Source of the DNA: an uncultured Actinoplanes sp.
GTDB lineage: Bacteria; Actinomycetota; Actinomycetes; Mycobacteriales; Micromonosporaceae
Assembly (NCBI RefSeq): GCF_934643405.1
Contig: NZ_CAKUCL010000067.1
Span: 1 to 29,951 of the forward strand
Length of the DNA: 29,951 bases
Direction: 5' to 3'
A program made the translations under genes and the position numbers. Numbering within the stretch: position 1 is the stretch's first letter; the number at the start of each line of letters is the position of its first letter. The notes under the pieces were generated by a model, which did not search any database, was not told where the DNA came from, and saw nothing but the letters and a program-made list of their open reading frames with translations. Below are positions 23,273 to 29,951 of the stretch, piece by piece.

Positions 23273-24472
23273 TCAAAGCTTTCCGACCGCCTCGATCAGC
23301 CGGTCGACCTCGTCGGCGGTGTTGTAGTGGTAGAGACTCGCCCGCACCGCGCCACCGGTGTCGCGCAGCCCCGCCGCCTCGAAGTACTCGACCGCGTAGT
23401 AGTCGCCGTGCGATACGCAAATCCCCTGCTCACCGAGGATGCGCGCGGTGTCGGCCGGCGCCTGCCCGGCCACCCGGAACGAGATCGTCGGGCATCGACC
23501 GGCCGGCGCGGGGCACAGGCTCACCGCGTCGATCGAGGCGAGACCGGCGGCGAGCCGCCCGGCAAGACCGCTTTCGTACGCCGCCACGGCCGCCATGGTG
23601 TCGAGCAGGCGTTCCCGGCGACCGGCCGCCGACGAGCCCGCCAGGCCGGCCAGATGATCGACCGCCGCGGTCATTCCGGCGAGCAGCTCGAAGCTGAGCG
23701 TCCCGTACTCGAAGCGGTCCGGCACGCGCGACGGCGACGGGATCAGCTTGACCGGGTGCAGCGTCTCCCAGAGCGAGGGCGCGGCGACGACCGCCGCGTA
23801 ATGGGGGCCGGACCACTTGTACGCGCTGGTCACGTAGAAGTCGGCACCGAGCGGCACCACGTCGGTGGGCACGTGCGCCGTCGCGTGCACGCCGTCGACG
23901 TAGACGAGTGCCCCGGCCGCGTGCGCGATCGCGGCGATGCCGGCGACCTCGGGAACCGTGCCGATCGCGTTGCTCGCCGCGGTGAGCGCCACCACCGCCG
24001 TACGGGAGGAGATGAGCTCCTGATATTGCTCCACCGGCAGCGCACCGGTGGCCAGGTCGACGTCGGCCCAGCGCACCCGGGCGCCGGCCGCCGAAGCCGC
24101 CTGCACCCACGGGCGCACGTTCGAGTCGTGATCGAGCCGGGAGACGACGACCTCGTCGTCCGGGCCCCAGCCCTGCGACAGGGTGCGCGCGACCAGGTAC
24201 GTCAAGGCGGTGGCGCTGGGCCCGAAGACGACACCGTCCGGCTGACCGCCGACCAGGTCGGCGACCGCCGACCGGGCCGCCGCGACGATCTCCCCCGAGC
24301 GACGCGCCGGCACCGACGCGGTCCCCCGGTTGGACACCGCCGTTCCCATGGTCGCGGCGATGGCGCCGATCACCGGCCCGGCGAACTGCGTGCCACCGGC
24401 CCCGTCGAAATGCAGGAGACCTTCGGCGAGGGCGGGATAGCCGGAGCGGATCCGGTCGATGTCGAGGAGCAT
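23273..24472 (-). CDS. Class V PLP enzyme, cysteine-desulfurase-like
   Basis: A 399-residue fold-type I aminotransferase class V protein of the cysteine desulfurase-like (VC1184) group. PLP lysine is Lys219 (SAYKWSGPHY), the PLP-pyridine Asp is Asp193 (VYVDGVHA), and the ring-stacking His is His115 (SRLDHDSNV). The C-terminal stretch GICVSHGDYYAVEYFEAAGL is typical of this group and differs from the Cys loop of true IscS/SufS, so sulfur transfer is not assured. ATG 24472 is favoured by TAGGGT 7 nt upstream. It lies 60 bp downstream of the LLM oxidoreductase on the same strand but appears to have its own promoter. Confidence 0.9.
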   Translation of the reverse strand: MLLDIDRIRSGYPALAEGLLHFDGAGGTQFAGPVIGAIAATMGTAVSNRGTASVPARRSGEIVAAARSAVADLVGGQPDGVVFGPSATALTYLVARTLSQGWGPDDEVVVSRLDHDSNVRPWVQAASAAGARVRWADVDLATGALPVEQYQELISSRTAVVALTAASNAIGTVPEVAGIAAIAHAAGALVYVDGVHATAHVPTDVVPLGADFYVTSAYKWSGPHYAAVVAAPSLWETLHPVKLIPSPSRVPDRFEYGTLSFELLAGMTAAVDHLAGLAGSSAAGRRERLLDTMAAVAAYESGLAGRLAAGLASIDAVSLCPAPAGRCPTISFRVAGQAPADTARILGEQGICVSHGDYYAVEYFEAAGLRDTGGAVRASLYHYNTADEVDRLIEAVGKL

Positions 24473-24479
24473 GACGACG

Positions 24480-24485
24480 ACCCTA
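24480..24485 (-). promoter_or_regulatory. Leaderless -10 element TAGGGT
   Basis: On the minus strand TAGGGT ends 7 nt before ATG 24472. It is identical to the hexamer used by the permease gene. No ribosome-binding site is present. Confidence 0.5.
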
Positions 24486-24532
24486 GCCGGGCCCGGGCGC
24501 GGCGGGTCCGGGCCCGCCGCACCGTGCGACAT

Positions 24533-25561
24533 TCAGCTCAGCATGTCCTTCACCATCGGCAGGACCTTGGTGCCGTAGAGCTCCACCGAGCGCAGGCGAG
24601 CGCTCGACGGTTGCGCACCCGCGGTGTAGATCAGGTCGAACCGGCCGACGCCGAGGGTCTTGATCGCATTGGCCATCTTGCGCGCGACCGTCTCCGGCGA
24701 CCCGATGTAGAGCGAGCCGTGCTCGATGTCCGCCTCGTACTCGGCCCGGCGGACGTTGGGCCAGCCGCGGATCTCGCCGATCCGGTCGCGGATCACCCGG
24801 TAGCCCGGCCAGTGGATCTCCTTGGCCTCCTCGTCGGTGTCGGCGATGAAGCCCGGCGAGTGCATGCCGACCGGGTGCGCCGTGGTGCCGAGCTGGCCGG
24901 CCGCGCGGCGGTACAGGTCGATGTACGGCTCGAAGCGCTCCGGCGGCCCACCGATGATCGCGAGCATGAGCGGCAGGCCGTACTGGGCGGTGCGGACCAC
25001 CGACTGCGGCGAGCCGCCGACGCCGACCCAGGTGGTCAGCTTGCCGGACTCGGTCTTCGGGAACACGTCGGCGTCGACGAGCGCGGGCCGGGTGGTGCCC
25101 GTCCAGGTGACCGGCTTCTCCTTGAGCAGCTCGGCGAAGAGATTGATCTTCTCCTCGAACAGCACGTCGTAGTCGCGCAGGTCGTAGCCGAACAGCGGGA
25201 ACGACTCGGTGAACGACCCGCGGCCCAGGATGACCTCGGCGCGGCCGCCGGACAGCGCGTCCACGGTCGCGAAGCGCTGGAACACCCGGACCGGGTCGTC
25301 GGAGCTCAGCACGGTCACGCCGGAGGCCAGCTTGATGCGCCGGGTGCGGGTGGCGATGCCGGCGAGAACGGTCTCGGGGGTGCTGACCGAGTACTCCGGG
25401 CGATGGTGCTCGCCGAGCGCGATCACGTCGACCCCGAGCTCGTCGGCCAGTACCGCCTCGTCGACGACCTGCCGGATCGCGGCGGCGTACGAGAGGGGCT
25501 TGCCGGAGTCGTCCTCCGGCACGTCGCCGAAGGTGTCGAGGCCGAACTCCACTGCGGTCAT
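24533..25561 (-). CDS. LLM-class flavin-dependent oxidoreductase
   Basis: A 342-residue luciferase-like TIM-barrel monooxygenase. Typical blocks are ADELGVDVIALGEHHRPEYSV, RRIKLASGVTVLSSDDPVRVF, GRAEVILGRGSFTESFPLFG and TWVGVGGSPQSVVRTAQYGLPL. They include the flavin/F420-contacting GEHH and the GRG loop. The cofactor (FMN or F420) cannot be fixed from sequence, though both occur in actinobacteria. The start at 25561 has a strong GGGAGG site. Two palindromic boxes just upstream make it a clear target of a repressor, probably one sensing a small aromatic or oxidant. The regulator is not in the window. Confidence 0.93.
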   Translation of the reverse strand: MTAVEFGLDTFGDVPEDDSGKPLSYAAAIRQVVDEAVLADELGVDVIALGEHHRPEYSVSTPETVLAGIATRTRRIKLASGVTVLSSDDPVRVFQRFATVDALSGGRAEVILGRGSFTESFPLFGYDLRDYDVLFEEKINLFAELLKEKPVTWTGTTRPALVDADVFPKTESGKLTTWVGVGGSPQSVVRTAQYGLPLMLAIIGGPPERFEPYIDLYRRAAGQLGTTAHPVGMHSPGFIADTDEEAKEIHWPGYRVIRDRIGEIRGWPNVRRAEYEADIEHGSLYIGSPETVARKMANAIKTLGVGRFDLIYTAGAQPSSARLRSVELYGTKVLPMVKDMLS

Positions 25562-25574
25562 GGTTCCTCCCTGA

Positions 25575-25614
25575 TTGACACGTCAACTATGGGTCGACGC
25601 GATTGACATGTCAA
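25575..25614. promoter_or_regulatory. Twin operators TTGACAYGTCAA upstream of the LLM oxidoreductase
   Basis: TTGACACGTCAA (25575-25586) and TTGACATGTCAA (25603-25614) have centres 28 bp apart. The second is a perfect 12-bp palindrome and the first differs at one base. Flanks are alike too (GATTGACAYGTCAACYA). The first box begins 14 nt before the LLM start codon, so binding would block transcription start. Short palindromes of this kind are common for MarR-type dimers. That regulator class is inferred. Confidence 0.75.
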
Positions 25615-25679
25615 CCACATGAGGCCCTGATCTCTTCCCGAGTGATTCTGTCCGCTTCGTCCCTTCACGACGTGCGGCG

Positions 25680-25685
25680 TATCGT
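25680..25685 (+). promoter_or_regulatory. -10 element TATCGT of the DksA/TraR-like gene
   Basis: TATCGT ends 9 nt before ATG 25695, giving a transcript with little or no 5' leader. GGGAA between them could act as a weak ribosome-binding site. Confidence 0.45.
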
Positions 25686-25694
25686 GGGAATGTC

Positions 25695-26033
25695 ATGGAC
25701 GAGACGCGCTCCACGCTGCTGAGCCGCATCGAGCAGGCCCGCTCGGAGGCGGCGACGCTGGAGGCCGACCTGTTGAGCCTCTTCGAGGCCGCGCAGGCGT
25801 CCAACGCCGACGACGAGCACGACCCCGAGGGCCAGACGATCGCCTACGAGCGTGCCCAGCTGACCGCCGTCCTGGACTCGACGCGCCGCCAGGTCGCCGA
25901 GCTTCAGGAGGCGCTGCTCCGCCTGGAGGCCGGCACCTACGGCGTGTGCGAGAGCTGCGGGGACCCGATCCCGCCGGCGCGGCTGGAGGCGCGCCCGACC
26001 GCCCGCATGTGCGTGGCCTGTGCCTCCCGATGA
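25695..26033 (+). CDS. DksA/TraR-type zinc finger protein
   Basis: A 112-residue protein with a long helical hairpin (about residues 3-78, acidic and coiled-coil-like, with DDEHDPEGQTIAYERAQ in the bend). A C-terminal C4 zinc finger has Cys85, Cys88, Cys106 and Cys109 (CESCGDPIPPARLEARP...CVAC). DksA-like proteins enter the secondary channel of RNA polymerase and alter initiation, while many actinobacterial members are uncharacterised. The acidic pair in the hairpin tip resembles DksA only loosely, so RNA polymerase binding is inferred. It sits 62 bp upstream of a Ser/Thr kinase gene that has its own promoter. Confidence 0.88.
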   Translation: MDETRSTLLSRIEQARSEAATLEADLLSLFEAAQASNADDEHDPEGQTIAYERAQLTAVLDSTRRQVAELQEALLRLEAGTYGVCESCGDPIPPARLEARPTARMCVACASR

Positions 26034-26059
26034 GCCGGGCGCAAGGCTCGGACGACCGA

Positions 26060-26089
26060 TTGCCCGGCCGGGACTGCCATCGATACCTT
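26060..26089 (+). promoter_or_regulatory. Promoter TTGCCC-N18-TACCTT, leaderless
   Basis: TTGCCC (26060-26065) and TACCTT (26084-26089) are 18 bp apart, and the -10 ends 6 nt before ATG 26096. It is the most complete promoter of the leaderless set here. Confidence 0.6.
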
Positions 26090-26095
26090 GGGTGA

Positions 26096-27499
26096 ATGTC
26101 CTCCGGCACCATTCCCGGGCTTCCCCCGCACTACCAGGTCCTTTCGCTGATCGGGCGCGGCGGCATGGCCCGGGTGTGGCTCGCCAGAGACACCCTGCTG
26201 GACCGCGAGGTAGCGATCAAGGAGATCGTTCCGGCCGGCGCGGCCCCCGCGGAGGTCCGGGGCGACGTGCTGCGTGAGGCCCAGGCTGCCGTACGGGTCA
26301 GCAATCTGCACCACCGCGGCGTGATCCGGATCCACTACATCGAGGACGTGAAGCCGAATCCTCTGATCATCATGGAGTACGTCCGGGGCCGCAGCCTGGA
26401 GCAGGTGCTCCGCGACGACGGCCCGCTGACCCCCGAGCGGACCCGGCGGGTGGGCCTGGCGGTGCTGTCGGCGCTGCAGGCCGCGCACAGCGTCGGTGTC
26501 CTGCATCGCGACGTGAAGCCGGCGAACATCCTGATCGGCGCCGACGGGCGGATCGTGCTCACCGACTTCGGCATCGCGAAGATCGTGAACGTCGCCACCG
26601 AGGACCATTCGGTGCAGTTCCGGGGGACGCCCGCCTACGTGGCGCCCGAGCGCTTGCGCAACGCCCCGGCCAGCGTCGCGGCCGACCTGTGGTCGCTGGG
26701 CGTGACCCTGTACGAGTGCCTCACCGGCGTGTCCCCGTTCGCGCGGCGCGACTTCTACGCGACCCTGGGCGCGGTGGCCCGGTACCATCCGCCGCCGCCG
26801 TCACCGGAGGCCGGGGCGCCGCTGACCACCCTGATCAACGGCCTGCTGCAGAAGGACCCGGCCGGCCGCATCACCGCCCGGCAGGCCAGGCAGCTGCTGG
26901 AGGCGGCGCCGCCGTCGCCCACCCGCGTCCTGGAGCCGCCCGCCCGCGTCCTGGAGCCGCCCGCCCCGGCCCGCCGGCACGTCCTGCCCAAGGTGGCCGC
27001 CCTCATCGCGGTGCTGGTGCTGGTGGCCGGCGGCGCCTACGTCTGGCGGACCAGCCGGCCACCGGCCGACGCCGACCTGGCCACGCTCCAGCAATTCGCC
27101 GGCTCGCAGTCACTGGCGTCGTGCACGCCCGCCGAACCCACGAGTGTGCAGAAGATCAAACGGGAATGCGACATCGGCGGCGGCGTCACCGCCTACTGGA
27201 TCCTCTACAAGACCCCCGAGCAGCGCAACAAGCGGCGCGACGCGTTGCCGGACTGCGCCGGCAAGAAATGCGGGTCGGGCGACGCGACCGGGCCGGACGG
27301 CAAGCGCGGCCGCTACCACGAGTTCGTCACCTCGGACGGTTCCCGGTCGTGGTCCGGGCTCTGGTGGGACGACAGCGTCTCCAGCCCCGCCGGCGCCACC
27401 GCCCTGGAGATCCACGGCCCCTTCGACCGGGCGGCCAAGGAGCCGGCCGCGGCAGTCCGGGCACTGTGGAACGGCTGGCAGTACCGGCCGGTGGCGTGA
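26096..27499 (+). CDS. Transmembrane Ser/Thr protein kinase with Cys-containing ectodomain
   Basis: A 467-residue Hanks-type kinase. The kinase domain (about residues 12-275) has GRGGMA (20-25), Lys42 (VAIKEI), HRD at 137-139, DFG at 157-159 and YVAPERL, so it should be active. A Pro-rich linker contains a duplicated RVLEPPA unit. One membrane helix (about 300-318) follows, then an outside domain of about 145 residues with four cysteines (ASCTP, RECDIG, DCAGKKCG) that could form two disulfides and sense an external signal. There are no PASTA repeats. The kinase is clearly similar to that of the kinase-NTPase fusion (RVWLARD...LDR.VA.KE.VP). No ribosome-binding site is present and the transcript appears leaderless. 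Confidence 0.92.
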   Translation: MSSGTIPGLPPHYQVLSLIGRGGMARVWLARDTLLDREVAIKEIVPAGAAPAEVRGDVLREAQAAVRVSNLHHRGVIRIHYIEDVKPNPLIIMEYVRGRSLEQVLRDDGPLTPERTRRVGLAVLSALQAAHSVGVLHRDVKPANILIGADGRIVLTDFGIAKIVNVATEDHSVQFRGTPAYVAPERLRNAPASVAADLWSLGVTLYECLTGVSPFARRDFYATLGAVARYHPPPPSPEAGAPLTTLINGLLQKDPAGRITARQARQLLEAAPPSPTRVLEPPARVLEPPAPARRHVLPKVAALIAVLVLVAGGAYVWRTSRPPADADLATLQQFAGSQSLASCTPAEPTSVQKIKRECDIGGGVTAYWILYKTPEQRNKRRDALPDCAGKKCGSGDATGPDGKRGRYHEFVTSDGSRSWSGLWWDDSVSSPAGATALEIHGPFDRAAKEPAAAVRALWNGWQYRPVA

Positions 27500-27990
27500 C
27501 GTGACGCAGCACCGCACCGCCGGCGATCCACTCGGCCCGCCATCCGCCCCGCATCCGCGGCTGTCTGCGGCACGGCTGGCGGCGCCCCGGTCGTGACGGT
27601 CGTCAGGCCGTCTTGCGGCCCGCGGCGCCGAACTCGCCGGCCTCGCGCAGGTCTTCGGCCGTCGCGCGCGTCCATGAGCTGCCGCACGATGCCCCGGGGC
27701 GCGTCCCGGGACGGGGAAAGGCGGGGCGGCGTCATCCGGCCGGGCGCGGTTATGACGTCGTCGTTCCAGAGCGCAGTTGGCCCTCACGCTCGCCGCGGCC
27801 CGCGCCGGACGTCGACGTCGCCCATGCCGATCCACTGTAGACCGTTTCGCGCCGGGTGCCGGCACCACCGTGCACGCCGAAGCTCGGCGCTCACTGCCAA
27901 GCCACCCTCGACCGGGCCCGGTGGGTTGCCATTTGATCGATACAGGACGATATTCGGGGGTGCAGGGCGAACTCGGCATGGGAGGGCGTC
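27500..27990. other. Gene-poor region between the kinase and MFS genes
   Basis: About 490 bp with no intact gene. It holds a possible decayed minus-strand gene (27603-27735) and, near 27930-27980, a less GC-rich stretch (GATCGATACAGGACGATATTC) that probably contains the MFS promoter. No repeat or clear terminator was identified. Confidence 0.45.
27603..27735 (-). pseudogene. Possible decayed gene fragment
   Basis: On the minus strand one frame reads MTPPRLSPSRDAPRGIVRQL and a shifted frame continues ATAEDLREAGEFGAAGRKTA, then TGA (27605-27603). Both halves have G/C in nearly every third position and a protein-like composition, as in a frameshifted gene end. No family is recognised, and GC-rich noncoding DNA could give the same look. 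Confidence 0.25.
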
Positions 27991-29265
27991 ATGGCCGTTC
28001 CGGACACCGTCACCACCGTGTCACACCGGCGGCGCGCCGTCGTCGCCAGCACCGTGGGGACCACGATCGAGTGGTACGACTTCTTCCTCTACAACACGGC
28101 CGCGTCGTTGATCTTTCCGGCGCTGTTCTTCCCGCATCAGGCGGCCTTCACCGGCATCCTGCTGTCGTTCGGCACGCAGTTCGTCGGCTTCGCCGCCCGG
28201 CCGGTCGGCGCCGCGATCTTCGGCCACTACGGCGACCGGATCGGGCGCAAGGCGACGCTGATCGCCACGCTGCTGCTCATGGGCATCTCGACCACGCTGA
28301 TCGGCGTGCTGCCGAGTTACGCCACGATCGGCTACGCGGCGCCGGTCCTGCTCACGCTGCTGCGGATCGGGCAGGGCGTGGGCGTGGGCGGCGAGTGGGG
28401 CGGGTCGGTCCTGCTGTCGATGGAGTGGGGCACCCGGGCGCGACGCGGGATCATGGCCTCGTGGCCGCAGCTCGGCGTGCCGCTGGGGCTGGTCCTGTCC
28501 ACCGGCGTCTTCCGCCTGATGACCGACTGGACCGGGCCGGACTTCGACAACTGGGGCTGGCGGATCCCGTTCCTGCTGAGCATCGTCCTGCTCGCCGTCG
28601 GCCTGTACGTGCGGCTCCGGGTGCTGGAGAGTCCCGAGTTCGCCGAGGTGGTCAAGAGCGGTTCCGTGGTACGGCGTCCGCTGCTCGAGGTCGTCCGCAC
28701 CGAGTGGCGCACCATCATCACGTCGGCATTCGTGCGGCTGGGTGAACAGGCTCCCTTCTACCTCTTCACGAGCTTCGTTCTCACGTACGGGACCAAGCAG
28801 CTGGGGCTGAAGCGCGACAACCTGCTGGACGACATCCTCATCGCCGCCACCATCGGATTGATCAGCGTGCCGCTGTTCGGCCATCTGTCGGACCGTTTCG
28901 GGCGCCGGCAGGTGTACGGCGCCGGGATCGTGCTCACCGGGCTGTTCGCCTTCCCGTATTTCGGCCTGCTGAACACCAAGCAGTCCACGCTCATCCTGCT
29001 GGCCATCGTCGTGTCGCTGATCTTCCACGACATGCAGTACGGTCCCCAGGCGGCCCTGATAGCCGAGTCCTTCGGCGCGAATCTGCGCTATTCCGGGGCC
29101 GGTCTCGGATATCAGCTGGCGTCCGTGATCGCCGGCGGGCCGGCGCCGCTGATCGCCACGAAGATCCTGCAGTCGACTGGGTCGAGCACCGGGATCAGCT
29201 GGTACATCGTGGGGTGTTGCGTTCTCGGCCTGGGGGCGTTGCTGCTGATGCCACGCCGTCGCTAG
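27991..29265 (+). CDS. MFS transporter, metabolite:H+ symporter (MHS) family
   Basis: A 424-residue 12-helix transporter. The start RRAVVASTVGTTIEWYDFFLY is the hallmark of the MHS family (relatives of ShiA, KgtP and ProP). Motif A is GHYGDRIGRKATL after helix 2, repeated as GHLSDRFGRRQVYG in the second half. RIGQGVGVGGEWGGSVLL is the conserved helix 4 block. It should import an organic acid, osmolyte or similar compound with protons. The substrate is unknown. ATG 27991 follows GGGAGGG. It converges with the right-edge gene, with 27 bp between ends. Confidence 0.93.
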   Translation: MAVPDTVTTVSHRRRAVVASTVGTTIEWYDFFLYNTAASLIFPALFFPHQAAFTGILLSFGTQFVGFAARPVGAAIFGHYGDRIGRKATLIATLLLMGISTTLIGVLPSYATIGYAAPVLLTLLRIGQGVGVGGEWGGSVLLSMEWGTRARRGIMASWPQLGVPLGLVLSTGVFRLMTDWTGPDFDNWGWRIPFLLSIVLLAVGLYVRLRVLESPEFAEVVKSGSVVRRPLLEVVRTEWRTIITSAFVRLGEQAPFYLFTSFVLTYGTKQLGLKRDNLLDDILIAATIGLISVPLFGHLSDRFGRRQVYGAGIVLTGLFAFPYFGLLNTKQSTLILLAIVVSLIFHDMQYGPQAALIAESFGANLRYSGAGLGYQLASVIAGGPAPLIATKILQSTGSSTGISWYIVGCCVLGLGALLLMPRRR

Positions 29266-29292
29266 TTGGCGGTCCGCTCGGGTGCTGCCGCG

Positions 29293-29892
29293 TCAGGTCA
29301 GGCGCCAGACGGCCTCGGGGGCGGCCGGGTCCGGGCCGTAGGCGAGCCGCCCCGGCTCGGTCGCGGCGAACACCAGGGACCGATGCTGGATGGAGCAGGC
29401 CTCGATCGGCCGTCGCGGCCCGGCCGGGGTGAGCATGGCGAAGTCGTGGACCGGCAGCGTCGCCGACCCCTCGACCTCCCGCACGGAGATCGCGACGGTC
29501 AGCAGCGGGCCGGGCGCGCAGGTGTCGGTGCCGAGCGTGACCCGCCCCGGCGTGACTTGCACTTCGGCGTCCCGGTTGCGCAGCACCACGGGCTGCCCGG
29601 CCGCGAGGTTGCGCGCGTTCGGGTCGACGGCGCCGAACTCGTCCCCGCCGCCGAGCAGGATGCGTGCGGCCTGCTCGACCGCGGCGTCGTCGGGCGCGTC
29701 CCCCTGCTTGGGTGCCTCACCGGCGGGCGAAGCCGGGACCGACCACGGGCTCGGGCGCGTGTGGGCGCGCACCGCCACACCCCAGCCGACCGCCGCAAAC
29801 GCCAGAGCCGCCACCGCCACGAGCACGGCAGGCATGCGCACCTGCGGCCGCGCCCCTGTCCGGCGCTCCTGCTCGACGTCCCAGTCCTGCAT
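29293..29892 (-). CDS. Membrane-anchored extracytoplasmic protein of unknown function
   Basis: A 199-residue protein with a short polar N-terminus (MQDWDVEQERRTGARPQVR), one hydrophobic helix (about residues 20-40), a Pro/Ala-rich stalk and a beta-rich outer domain (VTPGRVTLGTDTCAPGPLLTVAISVREVEG ... RRPIEACSIQ). Two cysteines could pair. The outer domain recalls DUF4352/telokin-like domains of actinobacterial lipoproteins, but I cannot confirm this. I chose ATG 29892 because GGGGAG lies upstream and the helix then starts close to the N-terminus. An in-frame ATG at 29943 is also open, so the gene could begin nearer the window edge. Confidence 0.65.
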   Translation of the reverse strand: MQDWDVEQERRTGARPQVRMPAVLVAVAALAFAAVGWGVAVRAHTRPSPWSVPASPAGEAPKQGDAPDDAAVEQAARILLGGGDEFGAVDPNARNLAAGQPVVLRNRDAEVQVTPGRVTLGTDTCAPGPLLTVAISVREVEGSATLPVHDFAMLTPAGPRRPIEACSIQHRSLVFAATEPGRLAYGPDPAAPEAVWRLT

Positions 29893-29951
29893 GCCCCGCT
29901 CCCCCGCTCCCGGTTCCCATTGCCAGCACGCCGCTCCCAGCACGCCGCCCC

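Overview
The window is very GC-rich DNA with strong third-position G/C bias, GTG starts and many leaderless genes. It carries an Rpf-type muralytic enzyme behind a c-di-AMP riboswitch, a NAD synthetase of the mycobacterial type, Rsb-type STAS proteins and two Hanks-type Ser/Thr kinases. This points to a high-GC actinomycete, probably Micromonosporaceae (Actinoplanes-like). The genus is inferred from gene content only.

Layout. Positions 1-305 hold the start of a minus-strand membrane-anchored protein that runs off the left edge, and 306-1094 is a gene-free block of degenerate tandem repeats. Positions 1095-1965 encode two small membrane proteins. The second ends inside a 24-bp tandem repeat that carries its stop codon. 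Positions 2071-4113 hold a divergent SDR / zinc alcohol dehydrogenase pair. A GNAT acetyltransferase broken by one in-frame TAA (4133-4693) is overlapped tail-to-tail by an AhpD-like peroxidase-fold gene. A SAM methyltransferase and a lipoprotein substrate-binding protein follow (to 7068).

Positions 7227-9161 are a damaged stress-signalling island: a STAS anti-anti-sigma factor, then on the minus strand an RsbU N-terminal-like protein, an RsbS-like STAS protein and the C-terminal stub of an RsbR-like STAS protein. The stub abuts a 5'-truncated, frameshifted glycosyltransferase. A methyltransferase, a large GT-C-like membrane protein and an unrecognised 353-residue protein follow (to 13571). 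Next come the riboswitch-controlled rpf/LysM gene (14259-15052) and the minus-strand nadE-ROK pair (15006-18381).

Divergent from nadE is the most unusual gene, an 988-residue protein in which a complete Ser/Thr kinase is joined to a KAP-family P-loop NTPase with two inserted membrane helices (18473-21439). It shares its stop tetranucleotide CTAG with a convergent universal stress protein gene. The right third has an APC permease, a cysteine-desulfurase-like PLP enzyme, an LLM flavin oxidoreductase behind a pair of palindromic operators, a DksA/TraR zinc finger protein, a second Ser/Thr kinase with a Cys-containing ectodomain, an MHS-type MFS transporter and a membrane-anchored protein at the right edge.

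The theme is signalling and stress (kinases, STAS/Rsb, Usp, DksA-like, c-di-AMP) mixed with redox enzymes and several fresh pseudogenes. At least seven genes have a TANNNT -10 hexamer ending 6 or 7 nt before the start codon, the mark of leaderless transcription. No tRNA, rRNA, intact insertion sequence or CRISPR array was seen.
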